A stretch of DNA of 64,000 nt from Flavobacterium keumense (GTDB lineage Bacteria; Bacteroidota; Bacteroidia; Flavobacteriales; Flavobacteriaceae), in contig NZ_CP092332.1 of assembly GCF_029866485.1 (NCBI RefSeq), positions 1,054,001 to 1,118,000 on the forward strand, in the 5' to 3' direction. The translations under genes were made by a program, and so were the position numbers. Below are positions 50,904 through 59,907 of this stretch, one piece after another. Numbering within the stretch: position 1 is the stretch's first letter; each line of letters begins with the position of its first letter. Under the pieces are notes generated by a model. That model saw only the letters and a program-made list of their open reading frames with translations, had not been told where the DNA came from and did no database searches.

Positions 50904-52154
50904 ATGTTGGTTTATCTTCGATTATTAAAAGAGAGTTTTGGTTTTGCAATGAATGCTTTGCGCAATAATAAACTCCGCACGTTACTTTCTTTATTGGGAG
51001 TTACTATTGGTATTTTTTCTATCATAGCAGTACTGGCTGCAGTAGATTCATTGGATAAAAAAATCAAAAAAGATTTAAGTAGTTTGGATAAGAACACCAT
51101 TTATTTAATGCGTTTTTCTTTCGGGCCATCTGAAATTCCACAATGGAAAAGAGAACAATTTCCAGATGTGAAATATGACGAATATGAATATTTGAAAAAT
51201 TCCATGAACGATTTGGATCAAATGGGATTCCAACTTTTTGTTAAAAGTGAATCTATAAAATACCAATCAGCTTCTGTGAGTGATGTAAATATTGTACCAG
51301 TTTCTCATGAATTTATTGATATTCAAGGGTTAGAATTTGAAGATGGGCGATTTTATAATGAGCCAGAGTCTAATTCAGGAGCGGCTGTGATTGTTTTAGG
51401 AAATGAAATTGCTCAGAACTTATTTGAAGATAGTAATGCAATAGGTAAGGATGTACGGTTGTATGGGCAACGATTTTTGGTAATAGGAGTGTTGAAAAAA
51501 CAAGGAGCAGGAATGTTTGGAGATAGTAATGATACTTCAGTATTTATTCCTGTTAATTTTTTAAGACGTATGTATGGTGATAATAATGATGCTATGACGC
51601 CTGTAATTCTTGTAAAACCTGAAAAAGGAGTAGATATGGACGCGTTTAAAGCGGAGTTAGGTCAAAAATTGCGAAATTATCGCGGAATGAAATCAGATGA
51701 AATTGACAATTTCTTTATCAATGTTTTGTCTGGATTTACTGATTTAATTGATGGTATAGTAGGTCAGATGAATGTAGTGGGCTGGATTATAAGTGGGTTT
51801 TCTTTATTAGTAGGAGGTTTTGGAATTGCTAATATTATGTTTGTTTCGGTAAAAGAAAGAACAAATTTAATAGGAATTCAGAAATCGTTAGGAGCAAAGA
51901 ATAAATTCATTCTATTTCAATTTCTTTTTGAAGCAGTTATACTTTCCGTTATTGGGGGAGCAGTAGGTTTGTTGTTGGTTTGGATAATTTCTGTTGTGCT
52001 AACCAAGGCCTTAGATTTTGAGTTCGTGTTGAGTATGGGTAATGTATTTTTAGGTACGGGATTAGCAGCTTTAATTGGATTAATTTCTGGGATTTTGCCT
52101 GCTATTACCGCTGCTAAATTGGATCCTGTAGAGGCAATTCGAACAGGAATGTAA
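50904..52154 (+). CDS. MacB/FtsX-type ABC transporter permease
   Basis: A 416-residue permease with one N-terminal transmembrane helix (RTLLSLLGVTIGIFSIIAVL), a periplasmic MacB-PCD domain (about 45-270; QRFLVIGVLKKQGAGMFGDS) and three C-terminal helices forming the FtsX domain (VGGFGIANIMFVSVKERTNL, IGIQKSLGAKNKFILFQFLF, LDPVEAIRTGM). No ATPase gene is adjacent, so its partner is encoded elsewhere. This family usually exports lipoproteins, antibiotics or peptides, or couples mechanically to envelope enzymes. The substrate is unknown. The gene stands alone with its own terminator. Confidence 0.93.
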   Translation: MLVYLRLLKESFGFAMNALRNNKLRTLLSLLGVTIGIFSIIAVLAAVDSLDKKIKKDLSSLDKNTIYLMRFSFGPSEIPQWKREQFPDVKYDEYEYLKNSMNDLDQMGFQLFVKSESIKYQSASVSDVNIVPVSHEFIDIQGLEFEDGRFYNEPESNSGAAVIVLGNEIAQNLFEDSNAIGKDVRLYGQRFLVIGVLKKQGAGMFGDSNDTSVFIPVNFLRRMYGDNNDAMTPVILVKPEKGVDMDAFKAELGQKLRNYRGMKSDEIDNFFINVLSGFTDLIDGIVGQMNVVGWIISGFSLLVGGFGIANIMFVSVKERTNLIGIQKSLGAKNKFILFQFLFEAVILSVIGGAVGLLLVWIISVVLTKALDFEFVLSMGNVFLGTGLAALIGLISGILPAITAAKLDPVEAIRTGM

Positions 52155-52174
52155 AATGCATTGTGGTTGAACAT

Positions 52175-52205
52175 AAAAAAATCCCGAAGTAATTCGGGAT
52201 TTTTT
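52175..52205. terminator. Bidirectional terminator between ABC permease and accD
   Basis: AATCCCGAA, loop GTAA, TTCGGGATT, with A and T runs on both sides. It ends just 3 bp before the accD stop codon on the opposite strand. Confidence 0.9.
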
Positions 52206-52207
52206 AT

Positions 52208-53062
52208 TTATCTAATATCGTTGTTTTGAATTAAATCGATGTACAAGTTAATCTTGTCTTTCAATTCTTTTCTAGGCGTGATAAAATCTAAAAACCCATG
52301 TTCTAAAAGAAACTCTGCGGTTTGAAAACCTTCTGGTAAATCTTTACCGGTAGTGTCTCTAACAACACGGGGACCGGCAAATCCAATTAAGGCACCAGGT
52401 TCAGAGATGTTGATATCCCCCAGCATGGCGTAAGAAGCAGTCGTTCCTCCAGTTGTTGGATCAGTACAAAGTGAAATGTAAGGGAGTTTAGCCTCGGCTA
52501 ATTGAACTAACTTTACAGATGTTTTGGCTAATTGCATCAAAGAAAATGCGGCTTCCATCATACGCGCTCCTCCTGATTTTGAAATCATAACGAAAGGCAT
52601 TTTGTGCTGGATAGCATGGTCAATTCCTCTTACGATTTTTTCACCTACAACCCCTCCAATTGATCCTCCAATGAAGGCAAAATCCATACAACAAACGACT
52701 AAGTCTTTTCCTTTAGATTTTCCAACGCCAGTACGAACAGCATCGTTCAACTTGGTTTTTGAAGTCACATCTTTTAGACGATCCGAATATTTTTTGGTGT
52801 CCACAAAATGTAAAGAATCTTTTGAAGTCATGTTTTTATCCAACTCAATAAATACATTGTTGTCGAATAAAATTTCAAAATAAGTTTCACTCCCAATTCG
52901 AACATGAAAATCATCTTCAGGGCTCACGTACAAGTTACGTGCTAATTCTTCTGCATCAATAATTTTTCCTGTAGGAGATTTGTACCAAAGTCCTTTTGGA
53001 ACATCCATTTTTTCCTCTGTAGGAGTAGTGATTCCTTTTTCTTGTCTTTTAAACCAAGCCAT
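52208..53062 (-). CDS. accD: Acetyl-CoA carboxylase carboxyltransferase beta subunit with degenerate zinc ribbon
   Basis: A 284-residue AccD, which with AccA moves the carboxyl group from biotin to acetyl-CoA to start fatty-acid synthesis. The crotonase-like core is intact: [60 protein letters not shown] and [20 protein letters not shown], then [11 protein letters not shown]. The N-terminal zinc ribbon of most AccD proteins (W-x-K-C-x-x-C ... V-C-P-x-C) aligns with WYKSPTG and VSPED here, so all four cysteines are replaced (Ser29, Gly32, Ser47, Asp50). It lies after the aldolase gene on the same strand with a large palindrome between them. Confidence 0.96.
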   Translation of the reverse strand: MAWFKRQEKGITTPTEEKMDVPKGLWYKSPTGKIIDAEELARNLYVSPEDDFHVRIGSETYFEILFDNNVFIELDKNMTSKDSLHFVDTKKYSDRLKDVTSKTKLNDAVRTGVGKSKGKDLVVCCMDFAFIGGSIGGVVGEKIVRGIDHAIQHKMPFVMISKSGGARMMEAAFSLMQLAKTSVKLVQLAEAKLPYISLCTDPTTGGTTASYAMLGDINISEPGALIGFAGPRVVRDTTGKDLPEGFQTAEFLLEHGFLDFITPRKELKDKINLYIDLIQNNDIR

Positions 53063-53079
53063 ATATTAAATGAATAATG

Positions 53080-53113
53080 GATAATTGACAATTAAATTTA
53101 ATTGTCAATTATC
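53080..53113. repeat. 34-bp perfect palindrome between fba and accD
   Basis: GATAATTGACAATTAAA followed directly by its exact reverse complement, in a 60-bp gap. The flanks continue with related words (ATCAATTGTTAATTATAG). It has no loop and no T tail, so it does not look like a normal terminator. It resembles degenerate repeats built from TAATTGACAATTGA units. Confidence 0.75.
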
Positions 53114-53122
53114 AATTGTTAA

Positions 53123-54190
53123 TTATAGTGTGTTTACATTGTTCAAATCAGCAAATGCTTGTTCTAATCTTGTGTTGAATGTAACTTCACTTTCACGTAC
53201 CCATTTTCTTGGGTCATAATATTTCTTGTTAGGAACATCGGCACCTTCTGGGTTACCAATTTGTGATTTCAAATACTCAATGTTTTTAACCATATAATCG
53301 CGAATTCCTTCGGTATAAGCAAATTGCAAATCAGTATCAATGTTCATTTTAACAACGCCATATCCAATTGCCTCTCTGATTTCTTCTAAAGTAGAACCTG
53401 ATCCACCATGGAAAACAAAATCAACTGGATTAGATCCTGTGTTGTATTTGCTTTGAACAAAATCTTGAGAATTTTTTAAGATTTTTGGAGTTAATTTAAC
53501 ATTTCCTGGTTTGTATACCCCATGAACGTTTCCAAAAGCAGCAGCAATAGTAAATTTAGGGCTTACTTTCGATAACTCTTCGTAAGCATAAGCTACTTCT
53601 TCAGGTTGTGTGTATAATTTTGAGCTATCAACATCAGAATTGTCAACACCATCTTCTTCACCACCTGTGATTCCTAGTTCGATTTCTAATGTCATTCCCA
53701 TCTTGCTCATACGAGCTAAATATTCTTTACAGATTTCGATATTTTCTTCGATAGGTTCTTCTGATAAGTCAATCATGTGAGAAGAAAAAAGAGGTTTCCC
53801 AGTAGCTGCAAAATGTTTTTCAGAAGCATCTAACAAACCATCAATCCAAGGCAATAATTTTTTTGCACAGTGATCCGTATGTAAAATAACAGTTGCTCCA
53901 TAAGCTTCTGCTAATGTGTGAATATGAAGAGCCCCGGCAATTCCTCCAGCAATAGCTGCTTTTTCACCAGCATTAGATAATCCTTTTCCTGCGTTGAATT
54001 GTGCTCCACCATTAGAAAACTGAATAATAACAGGTGCGTTTAGTTTAGCAGCTGTTTCAAGAACTCCATTGATAGTGCTTGATCCAGTAACGTTTACTGC
54101 AGGTAATGCAAATCCTTTTTCTTTTGCATAATTGAAAATTTCTTGAACTTGATCTCCCGTAGCTACGCCTGGTTTGATGTTGTGTGCCAT
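53123..54190 (-). CDS. fbaA: Class II fructose-bisphosphate aldolase
   Basis: A 355-residue zinc-dependent aldolase that splits fructose-1,6-bisphosphate in glycolysis. Motifs are LHTDHCAKKLLPWIDGLLDA (metal His and catalytic Asp), SSHMIDLSEEPIEENIEICK, LEIELGITGGEEDGVDN, FGNVHGVYKPGNVKL and DFVFHGGSGSTLEEIREAI. The length and the insertion pattern match the FbaA type IIA group. A TATTTTTG -7 box precedes it. Confidence 0.97.
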   Translation of the reverse strand: MAHNIKPGVATGDQVQEIFNYAKEKGFALPAVNVTGSSTINGVLETAAKLNAPVIIQFSNGGAQFNAGKGLSNAGEKAAIAGGIAGALHIHTLAEAYGATVILHTDHCAKKLLPWIDGLLDASEKHFAATGKPLFSSHMIDLSEEPIEENIEICKEYLARMSKMGMTLEIELGITGGEEDGVDNSDVDSSKLYTQPEEVAYAYEELSKVSPKFTIAAAFGNVHGVYKPGNVKLTPKILKNSQDFVQSKYNTGSNPVDFVFHGGSGSTLEEIREAIGYGVVKMNIDTDLQFAYTEGIRDYMVKNIEYLKSQIGNPEGADVPNKKYYDPRKWVRESEVTFNTRLEQAFADLNNVNTL

Positions 54191-54226
54191 TTTAATTTTA
54201 TTTAGTTGTTTTTAGTTTTTAGTTGG

Positions 54227-54234
54227 CAAAAATA
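54227..54234 (-). promoter_or_regulatory. Candidate -7 box of the aldolase gene
   Basis: The minus strand reads TATTTTTG, an exact consensus match 36 nt before the start, in the 58-bp gap after tamL. Confidence 0.5.
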
Positions 54235-54248
54235 AGAATTAATTAGCA

Positions 54249-56810
54249 TTAGAAAGGATAATTAATTCCAAAATTTAATACAGAACGCGCAAAATTATAA
54301 TCTTTCAGCCATCTATTTCCAGTTTCATAAGCTGGGTTATAGGTTTTGAATCCTAAATCCAATCTGAAAACAAAAAGGCCTAAATCATAGCGTAACCCAA
54401 ACCCTGAACCTAAGGCTATATTTTCTAAATCTTTTATTCTAGAAAAAGTAGCTTTGGTATCTTTAGTATTGTCTAATACATTCCAAATGTTGCCTGCATC
54501 AGCAAAAATCGCCCCTTTTAAGCTGCCTAAAAGTTTAAAACGGAATTCACTGCTTAAAGCTATTTTCATATTTGCTTCATTAAAATCGTTTATTCCGCCT
54601 GTACTTCCTGGCCCTAAACTATATGGTTGCCAAGCCCTATTATCATTTGATCCTCCAGAATAATAACTTTTTGAAAAAGGGATATCATTTGAGTTTCCGA
54701 AAGGAATTGCAATTCCAAAAAAGCTTCGAATGGCAATCACTTTCTCTCTTGATAAATCCCAAAGTTTGATAAAATCAAATTCGGTTTTAATATATTCGGA
54801 ATATTCTAAATTAAATATTTTGTAACGATTGTTTGAGGTTTTGTCAAGGTTAGTTACATTGGCAAACAAGGATAAAACGGAACCAGCTGATTCAATTTTT
54901 GTTTTGAAAAGGAAGAAATTTTTATCTGATAAATCTTTCTTGTTTGTTTTAGTAAAACTAAAACTTGTTGCTAATATAAAATCATTTTCAGTCAATCGAA
55001 TACGTCTTTCTTCAATACTTTTTATAGTCGCGTAATCTAATGAAGAAGTAGGTATTATGGCATTTGTTCCAATTGCATCTTGGATGAATCCATTAGTCCC
55101 GCTTTCAATAATTAAATTGTTTTTAGCATCAAAATAATTTTGATTGACATTGTAAGAAGGATTTTTTGCAAGAGTATTTAAAACTTTGTATGACGAGCTG
55201 TATACATTAAAATAATTTTTCGGGTTTAAGTTTCTTACAAATTGAGCGTTTAACAAATCAAATCGGGCGGTATTATTTTTTTTAGGAGTCCAATTATAAC
55301 TTATTGAACCGGTAAAGTTTTCTTTGTCTAGTCCAATGTTTTTTTGTGTTGAAAATCCAGTTGTAAGTAAAGTAGAAGGAATCATGCTTTTAGGGATAAT
55401 TCTTTCAGTATTAAAAGGGACTACAATTCTAGGAAAATGAAGTTTTAAATCCAAACCATATTCTGAGGCATTAAAGAAAATGTTATTAGGATTAGCAAAA
55501 TCTTTTGAAGAACCCATATTAGCTCGTCCTGAAAACTCTAAGGTTTCAGCACCATTAAATACATTACGGATTGATATTGTTGGGCTAAAAGTGATTCCGA
55601 TGTTTTGGATATTTGAATGGGTAATATCAAACGAAAGACCAAAACTATATTTTTTTCTAGGTGTGAGGTAGATTTTAGCAATTAGAGATTGGTTAGTCGT
55701 GTCTTTTTTATCCACTTCATAAAGAATAGATGGATAATTGAAAATCTTGAGATTACTCAAATACCTACTAGTTAAAGTAGTCTTTGCGTCTGAAAACAAA
55801 CCTCCTTTGGTAATAAAAATAGCGTCAGTAATAGCATACGGTTTGTACTTTAATTTTGATTTGCTATACAAGTTGAAATTGTTATAGGTTATGCTATCTG
55901 TAATTTTAGCATTCGGGTCAGCAGCTGAGTAGTCAGTAAATATTTTGACATCACTTATTTTGAACAATTGAAAAGGGACTGTTCTTGTAGAGTCTTGTTC
56001 TTGATAACTGTAATTACTTACTTTAAGATTAATATTTGCCTTGTTTTTCTTATTTATTGTATCAATATCAAATGTGATGTTATTGGGTTGAAAAAAGTAA
56101 GCGCCATTGTTCCTGAAATGTGTAGTGATACGATTTTTTTCATTTTCAAAATCTTCTGTTTTGTATTGCTTTCCTATAGATATGAAAGACATGTTTTTTG
56201 TTGTGGTATATAGAGAATCTAATATAGGAGTATAGATTGTTGCTTTCAAAGAATCAATTATGTAGGGTTTTCCTCGGTTTATAGTGTATTTTGCAGTTCC
56301 TTTTTTAGTGCTAATGCTATCAAATGTATAAGTTGCTTTTACATCAAAATAACCCTTATTGAAATAATAATACTTAAGTCTAGTTAGCGATTTTTCAGCC
56401 TTTGTTTTTTCAAAAATAACAGGAGCTTCTCCTATTTTTTTTAGAAAATTATGAATTCCAGAGTACCAAAAAGACTTCCCAAGTTGATCAACTTGTTTAG
56501 CAGAAAGCCATCTCGACATTCTTTTGTATTTTTTTGGATTGTTTTTGAATTTAGATTGAAATGTAGAGTCGGGATTTGGATTGGCTAAATTATATAAATT
56601 TAAAAAAAACGGAACCCCAATAATTTTGGTGTTAGGTTTTTGAGATAGTTGATCTAAAACAATTTCATCAGTAATTAGTTTATTGTCTTGAAAAACTTTA
56701 TTTTTAGTTAATAAAAATTGACCTTCAGGAACTCTCTTAATAGAGTTACATGCAGAAATAAATATTGCAATTAGAATAAATGCTCCTATTTTTGTAAAAA
56801 TCTTTTTCAA
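54249..56810 (-). CDS. tamL: TamL-like BamA-family outer-membrane lipoprotein
   Basis: An 853-residue Omp85-family protein. The N-terminus MKKIFTKIGAFILIAIFISA ends in a lipobox with Cys21 (ACNSIKRVPEGQ), so the protein is a lipoprotein, unlike BamA. POTRA-like repeats occupy about 25-420 (ARLKYYYFNKGYFDVKATYT type segments), then a 16-strand barrel with GGSNDNRAWQPYSLGPGS (the L6-like motif) and the final strand SVLNFGINYPF. Lipidated TamA homologues of Bacteroidota are called TamL and work with TamB in envelope biogenesis. No tamB is adjacent here. It is divergent from the methyltransferase gene with only 36 bp between the starts. Confidence 0.87.
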   Translation of the reverse strand: MKKIFTKIGAFILIAIFISACNSIKRVPEGQFLLTKNKVFQDNKLITDEIVLDQLSQKPNTKIIGVPFFLNLYNLANPNPDSTFQSKFKNNPKKYKRMSRWLSAKQVDQLGKSFWYSGIHNFLKKIGEAPVIFEKTKAEKSLTRLKYYYFNKGYFDVKATYTFDSISTKKGTAKYTINRGKPYIIDSLKATIYTPILDSLYTTTKNMSFISIGKQYKTEDFENEKNRITTHFRNNGAYFFQPNNITFDIDTINKKNKANINLKVSNYSYQEQDSTRTVPFQLFKISDVKIFTDYSAADPNAKITDSITYNNFNLYSKSKLKYKPYAITDAIFITKGGLFSDAKTTLTSRYLSNLKIFNYPSILYEVDKKDTTNQSLIAKIYLTPRKKYSFGLSFDITHSNIQNIGITFSPTISIRNVFNGAETLEFSGRANMGSSKDFANPNNIFFNASEYGLDLKLHFPRIVVPFNTERIIPKSMIPSTLLTTGFSTQKNIGLDKENFTGSISYNWTPKKNNTARFDLLNAQFVRNLNPKNYFNVYSSSYKVLNTLAKNPSYNVNQNYFDAKNNLIIESGTNGFIQDAIGTNAIIPTSSLDYATIKSIEERRIRLTENDFILATSFSFTKTNKKDLSDKNFFLFKTKIESAGSVLSLFANVTNLDKTSNNRYKIFNLEYSEYIKTEFDFIKLWDLSREKVIAIRSFFGIAIPFGNSNDIPFSKSYYSGGSNDNRAWQPYSLGPGSTGGINDFNEANMKIALSSEFRFKLLGSLKGAIFADAGNIWNVLDNTKDTKATFSRIKDLENIALGSGFGLRYDLGLFVFRLDLGFKTYNPAYETGNRWLKDYNFARSVLNFGINYPF

Positions 56811-56846
56811 GTGTTTTAGTAATTTAATTCAAAAGTACATTTTTTT

Positions 56847-57572
56847 ATGGTTAGTAAAAACCAAATAAAACTTATATCAAGTTTACAACAAAAAAAATAC
56901 CGCACAGTACATCAATTATTTACTGTAGAAGGGAAAAAAGGAATTCAAGAATTGTTAGATTCTACTCTTGAACTGGAACATTTATATACTACACAAAACG
57001 ATTTTAAAACAGTTGCAAAGGATAAGAAATCGATAGTGTCGGATGCTGATTTAAAAAAAATTAGCGCTTTATCAACACCAAATACTTGTTTGGCGGTTTT
57101 TAGAATCCCTAAAGAAGAAAAGATTAAAGAGTCGGGATTATTAGTAGTGTTAGATGCCATTAGGGACCCAGGTAATTTGGGGACTATTATCCGGTTGTGC
57201 GATTGGTTTGGTATTCAACAATTGATTTGTTCTAAAGAGACTGTAGATGTTTATAATCCTAAAGTAGTTCAGGCAACAATGGGGTCAATTACTAGGGTAA
57301 ACGTTAATTATGTGAATTTATATGATTTTTTATCGTCAACCTCCCTGCCCGTCTTCGGTACATTCATGACGGGTCGCTCTATATATGATGCAACATTGCC
57401 TCGTGAAGGAATTGTTGTTGTAGGGAATGAAGCCAATGGAATTTCAAAAGAGTTGGAAAAGATTATAAAAAACCGCTTAACAATTCCACATTTTGGTTCG
57501 CTTCAAAAAGCAGAAAGCTTAAATGTGGCTACTGCTACAGCCATTGTTTTAAGTGAATTTTGTAGAAGATAG
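56847..57572 (+). CDS. SpoU-family RNA 2'-O-methyltransferase
   Basis: A 241-residue TrmH/RlmB-type methyltransferase that transfers a methyl group from S-adenosylmethionine to a ribose in rRNA or tRNA. The N-terminal substrate-binding part (SSLQQKKYRTVHQLFTVEGK) is followed by the SpoU knot: ALDAIRDPGNLGTIIRLCDW type motif 1, VVGNEANGISKEL motif 2 and IPHFGSLQKAESLNVATATA motif 3. Codons around 57340-57375 are more G+C-rich than the rest. It is transcribed alone and converges on porT with 6 bp between stops. Confidence 0.93.
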   Translation: MVSKNQIKLISSLQQKKYRTVHQLFTVEGKKGIQELLDSTLELEHLYTTQNDFKTVAKDKKSIVSDADLKKISALSTPNTCLAVFRIPKEEKIKESGLLVVLDAIRDPGNLGTIIRLCDWFGIQQLICSKETVDVYNPKVVQATMGSITRVNVNYVNLYDFLSSTSLPVFGTFMTGRSIYDATLPREGIVVVGNEANGISKELEKIIKNRLTIPHFGSLQKAESLNVATATAIVLSEFCRR

Positions 57573-57578
57573 TTTGCT

Positions 57579-58298
57579 TTAGTGAAAAGTGAAGTTAATA
57601 AATAAACCTCTAGTCTTCATTGATTCAATATTGCTGGTCCATGGACTGTTTGGATCATTATCTCTAATTAGTTCATCTTTTAAACCAAAAACCCCTCTAA
57701 TGGAAGGCGAAAAGATAAAATATTCTGAGAAAACATCAATACCTAATCCTAATTCGTAGTTTGGGCTCCATGCTTTTACACGAAAACGTTGTTCTAAATT
57801 ATCATCCTTTGATTTAGAATTACTAGATAAATTTAAAGTGGTAGAAAGTCCTCCTAAAAGATAAGGGCGAATATTACCGGTTCTAAGAGCTGAAAATTTT
57901 AATAAAAGTGGAAGATGAATATACGTACTATTCACTTCTCTTAATTTATCTGAGGCTCTTGGCGTTGTTGTAAAATAACTTTCAGGGTAGTTTAGGATTC
58001 TTTTTGTGTAATATAAACCAGGTTCAAAGCGTAAGTTAATATATTCCTGAAGCCTTAAATCGGATACGAGTCCAACGTTAAAACCGGTAGTTTTTTGAAC
58101 CTGAATCGCATCACTAACCGTTTTATAGTTGAATTTGAAGTCGTAAGAATTTAGCCCTAAGAAAAAACCAAAATATACGGTTTGTTTTTGCCAAGTTTCT
58201 AGGTGAATTACTGGATTTTTACTAAAAATACTTTCTCTAAATTGAGCTTTAACTGTAATAGAGAAAATAATTAAAAGTAAGGCTGTAGTTTTCTTCAT
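57579..58298 (-). CDS. porT: PorT-family outer-membrane protein, type IX secretion
   Basis: A 239-residue beta-barrel protein with signal peptide MKKTTALLLIIFSITVKAQF. Strands such as YFGFFLGLNSYDFKFNYKTV, YINLRFEPGLYYTKRILNYP, STYIHLPLLLKFSALRTGNI and YELGLGIDVFSEYFIFSPSI fit the PorT/outer-membrane beta-barrel group. PorT is needed for the type IX secretion system, which would export the amylase at 7.8 kb. The gene is 4 bp downstream of menG, and this menG-porT-methyltransferase-tamL neighbourhood is conserved in the group. Confidence 0.87.
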   Translation of the reverse strand: MKKTTALLLIIFSITVKAQFRESIFSKNPVIHLETWQKQTVYFGFFLGLNSYDFKFNYKTVSDAIQVQKTTGFNVGLVSDLRLQEYINLRFEPGLYYTKRILNYPESYFTTTPRASDKLREVNSTYIHLPLLLKFSALRTGNIRPYLLGGLSTTLNLSSNSKSKDDNLEQRFRVKAWSPNYELGLGIDVFSEYFIFSPSIRGVFGLKDELIRDNDPNSPWTSNIESMKTRGLFINFTFH

Positions 58299-58302
58299 AG
58301 TA

Positions 58303-59031
58303 TTATTTTGATGCTGTATAGATAGTGGCTACACCAAACGTTTGTGGTAATGCCTTTACATCTATAAACCCAATTTTTCTCAAAATATTGTTTAGCTTTT
58401 CTCCATAAGGGAATACGGCAGCAGACTCCGACAAATATCCGTAAGCTACATTGTCTTTTGAAAATAATTTGCCTATTAGCGGAAGAATAGTATTGCTATA
58501 AAAATAATATCCTTGCTTGTAAGGTGTTTTTTCAGGTACAGATGTTTCTAAAATAACAAAAGTTCCATTTGGCTTTAATACTCTTAATATTTCAGACAAT
58601 CCAATTTCTAGGTTTTCAAAATTCCGTACTCCAAAAGCTACTGTAATAGCATCAAAATAGTTGTCTTCAAAAGGGATTTTTTCAGAATCTCCTAAAATCA
58701 TTTCTATTGTTTGGGATAAGTTTTTTTCTTCAATTTTTTGAATACCTACCTCTAACATTCCTGCAGAAATATCTAAACCAATAATCTTATGTGCTTTAGT
58801 TTGTGCCATTAGTATAGCTAAGTCGCCTGTACCTGTGGCTATGTCTAATATGGTTTTTGGATTTGATTCCGTTACAATTTTCAAAACTTTCTTGCGCCAT
58901 TGCACATCGATTCCAAATGAAATCACACGATTTAAATTGTCGTAATTTCCAGAAATGGCATCAAACATTTGAGCAATCTGCTCTTTTTTACTCAGTTTAG
59001 AGTCTTTGTATGGAGTTATTTGTTTGGACAT
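58303..59031 (-). CDS. menG: Demethylmenaquinone methyltransferase
   Basis: A 242-residue UbiE/MenG-type methyltransferase, the last step of menaquinone synthesis. The start at 59031 ([20 protein letters not shown]) is preferred because a perfect -7 box lies inside the longer frame. The UbiE signatures are [37 protein letters not shown] (SAM site) and [20 protein letters not shown], then [13 protein letters not shown]. porT follows by 4 bp. Confidence 0.95.
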   Translation of the reverse strand: MSKQITPYKDSKLSKKEQIAQMFDAISGNYDNLNRVISFGIDVQWRKKVLKIVTESNPKTILDIATGTGDLAILMAQTKAHKIIGLDISAGMLEVGIQKIEEKNLSQTIEMILGDSEKIPFEDNYFDAITVAFGVRNFENLEIGLSEILRVLKPNGTFVILETSVPEKTPYKQGYYFYSNTILPLIGKLFSKDNVAYGYLSESAAVFPYGEKLNNILRKIGFIDVKALPQTFGVATIYTASK

Positions 59032-59045
59032 TTTGTTATTTTCTG

Positions 59046-59053
59046 CAAATATA
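59046..59053 (-). promoter_or_regulatory. Candidate -7 box of menG-porT
   Basis: The minus strand reads TATATTTG, an exact consensus match 14 nt before the preferred menG start. This gives a very short leader. Confidence 0.5.
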
Positions 59054-59424
59054 ATTAAAGTCAATTAACAATATTGAACTAATATAGACTTAAAAAATCA
59101 CTAAAAGTAGGTATTGTGAACTATCATATTTCTGCTCAATTTTGCTTTGAAAACAAAAATTAATTACACACTATTTGGAAGCCTCTGTTGTTATTTAATT
59201 AACTTTTGCGTTGTTAGATTAATTAAGTTACTGTTTTTTGAAAGTCTCAAAAGTTATTGAGATCCTAAATCTAACGCATACACGTTCTTAAAATTAATTG
59301 TTTTTGGAAAATTTAATTAATTATTATTTGTGCTTCTTTTGTGGTATTTAGAAGTGCAAATAGTGAGATGTAGTCTCAAATACAAAAATCAGTAATATTC
59401 ATGCTTCCAACATAGTTTGTTGTA
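59054..59424. other. Gene-free A+T-rich gap between menG and folA
   Basis: No credible gene was found. Inside it, CTATTTGGAAGC (59171-59182) and GCTTCCAACATAG (59403-59415) form an imperfect inverted pair. Nested between them are GCGTTGTTAGATT / AATCTAACGC (59208-59277), and a hairpin TCTCAA-AAGTTA-TTGAGA (about 59245-59262). It may be the remnant of a small mobile element or a structured RNA. Confidence 0.5.
59171..59415. repeat. Possible MITE-like element with inverted ends
   Basis: The ends CTATTTGGAAGC and (reverse complement) CTATGTTGGAAGC match over 12 positions with one extra base. A second inverted pair lies inside. No target-site duplication was recognised. Confidence 0.3.
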
Positions 59425-59907
59425 TTATTTTTTTATATAGGTTTGATACGTATAATCATACAAATGTTTTTCATCTTTAGGATGAAACTCAGAATGGATT
59501 AACTCCCAGTCTAGAGGATTGATTTCAGGGAAAAAAGTATCTGCTTCAAATAGTCCATGTACTTTAGTAATCTCAATTTTATTTGAAAAAGCAAGTCCTT
59601 GACTATAAATTTCACCTCCACCAATAATATATGTGGTGTCATTTTTAGGGCACGTGTTTATTGCATCTTCTAAGGAGTGAACTACAATACATCCGTCTGG
59701 ATGATAATTTTCTTGTCTTGTAATCACTATATGAGTTCGATTAGGTAATGGTTTTGGAAAACTTTCAAACGTTTTTCTTCCCATGACGATGTGATGTCCA
59801 GTAGTTAATTCTTTGAATCTTTTAAAATCATTAGGCAAGTGCCAAACTAATTCGTTGTTTTTGCCCAAGGCGTTATTTTCGGCTACAGCCGCAATCATTA
59901 CAATCAT
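59425..59907 (-). CDS. folA: Dihydrofolate reductase
   Basis: A 160-residue DHFR that reduces dihydrofolate to tetrahydrofolate with NADPH. It opens MIVMIAAVAENNALGKNNEL and continues VWHLPNDFKRFKELTTGHHI (catalytic Asp27-equivalent in PND), VMGRKTFESFPKPLPNRTHI (NADPH loop) and YIIGGGEIYSQGL. Length is standard. The first ATG at 59907 is used, and ATG at 59898 is also possible. It complements thyA at 60.5 kb, whose reaction produces dihydrofolate, although the two are not adjacent. Confidence 0.97.
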   Translation of the reverse strand: MIVMIAAVAENNALGKNNELVWHLPNDFKRFKELTTGHHIVMGRKTFESFPKPLPNRTHIVITRQENYHPDGCIVVHSLEDAINTCPKNDTTYIIGGGEIYSQGLAFSNKIEITKVHGLFEADTFFPEINPLDWELIHSEFHPKDEKHLYDYTYQTYIKK

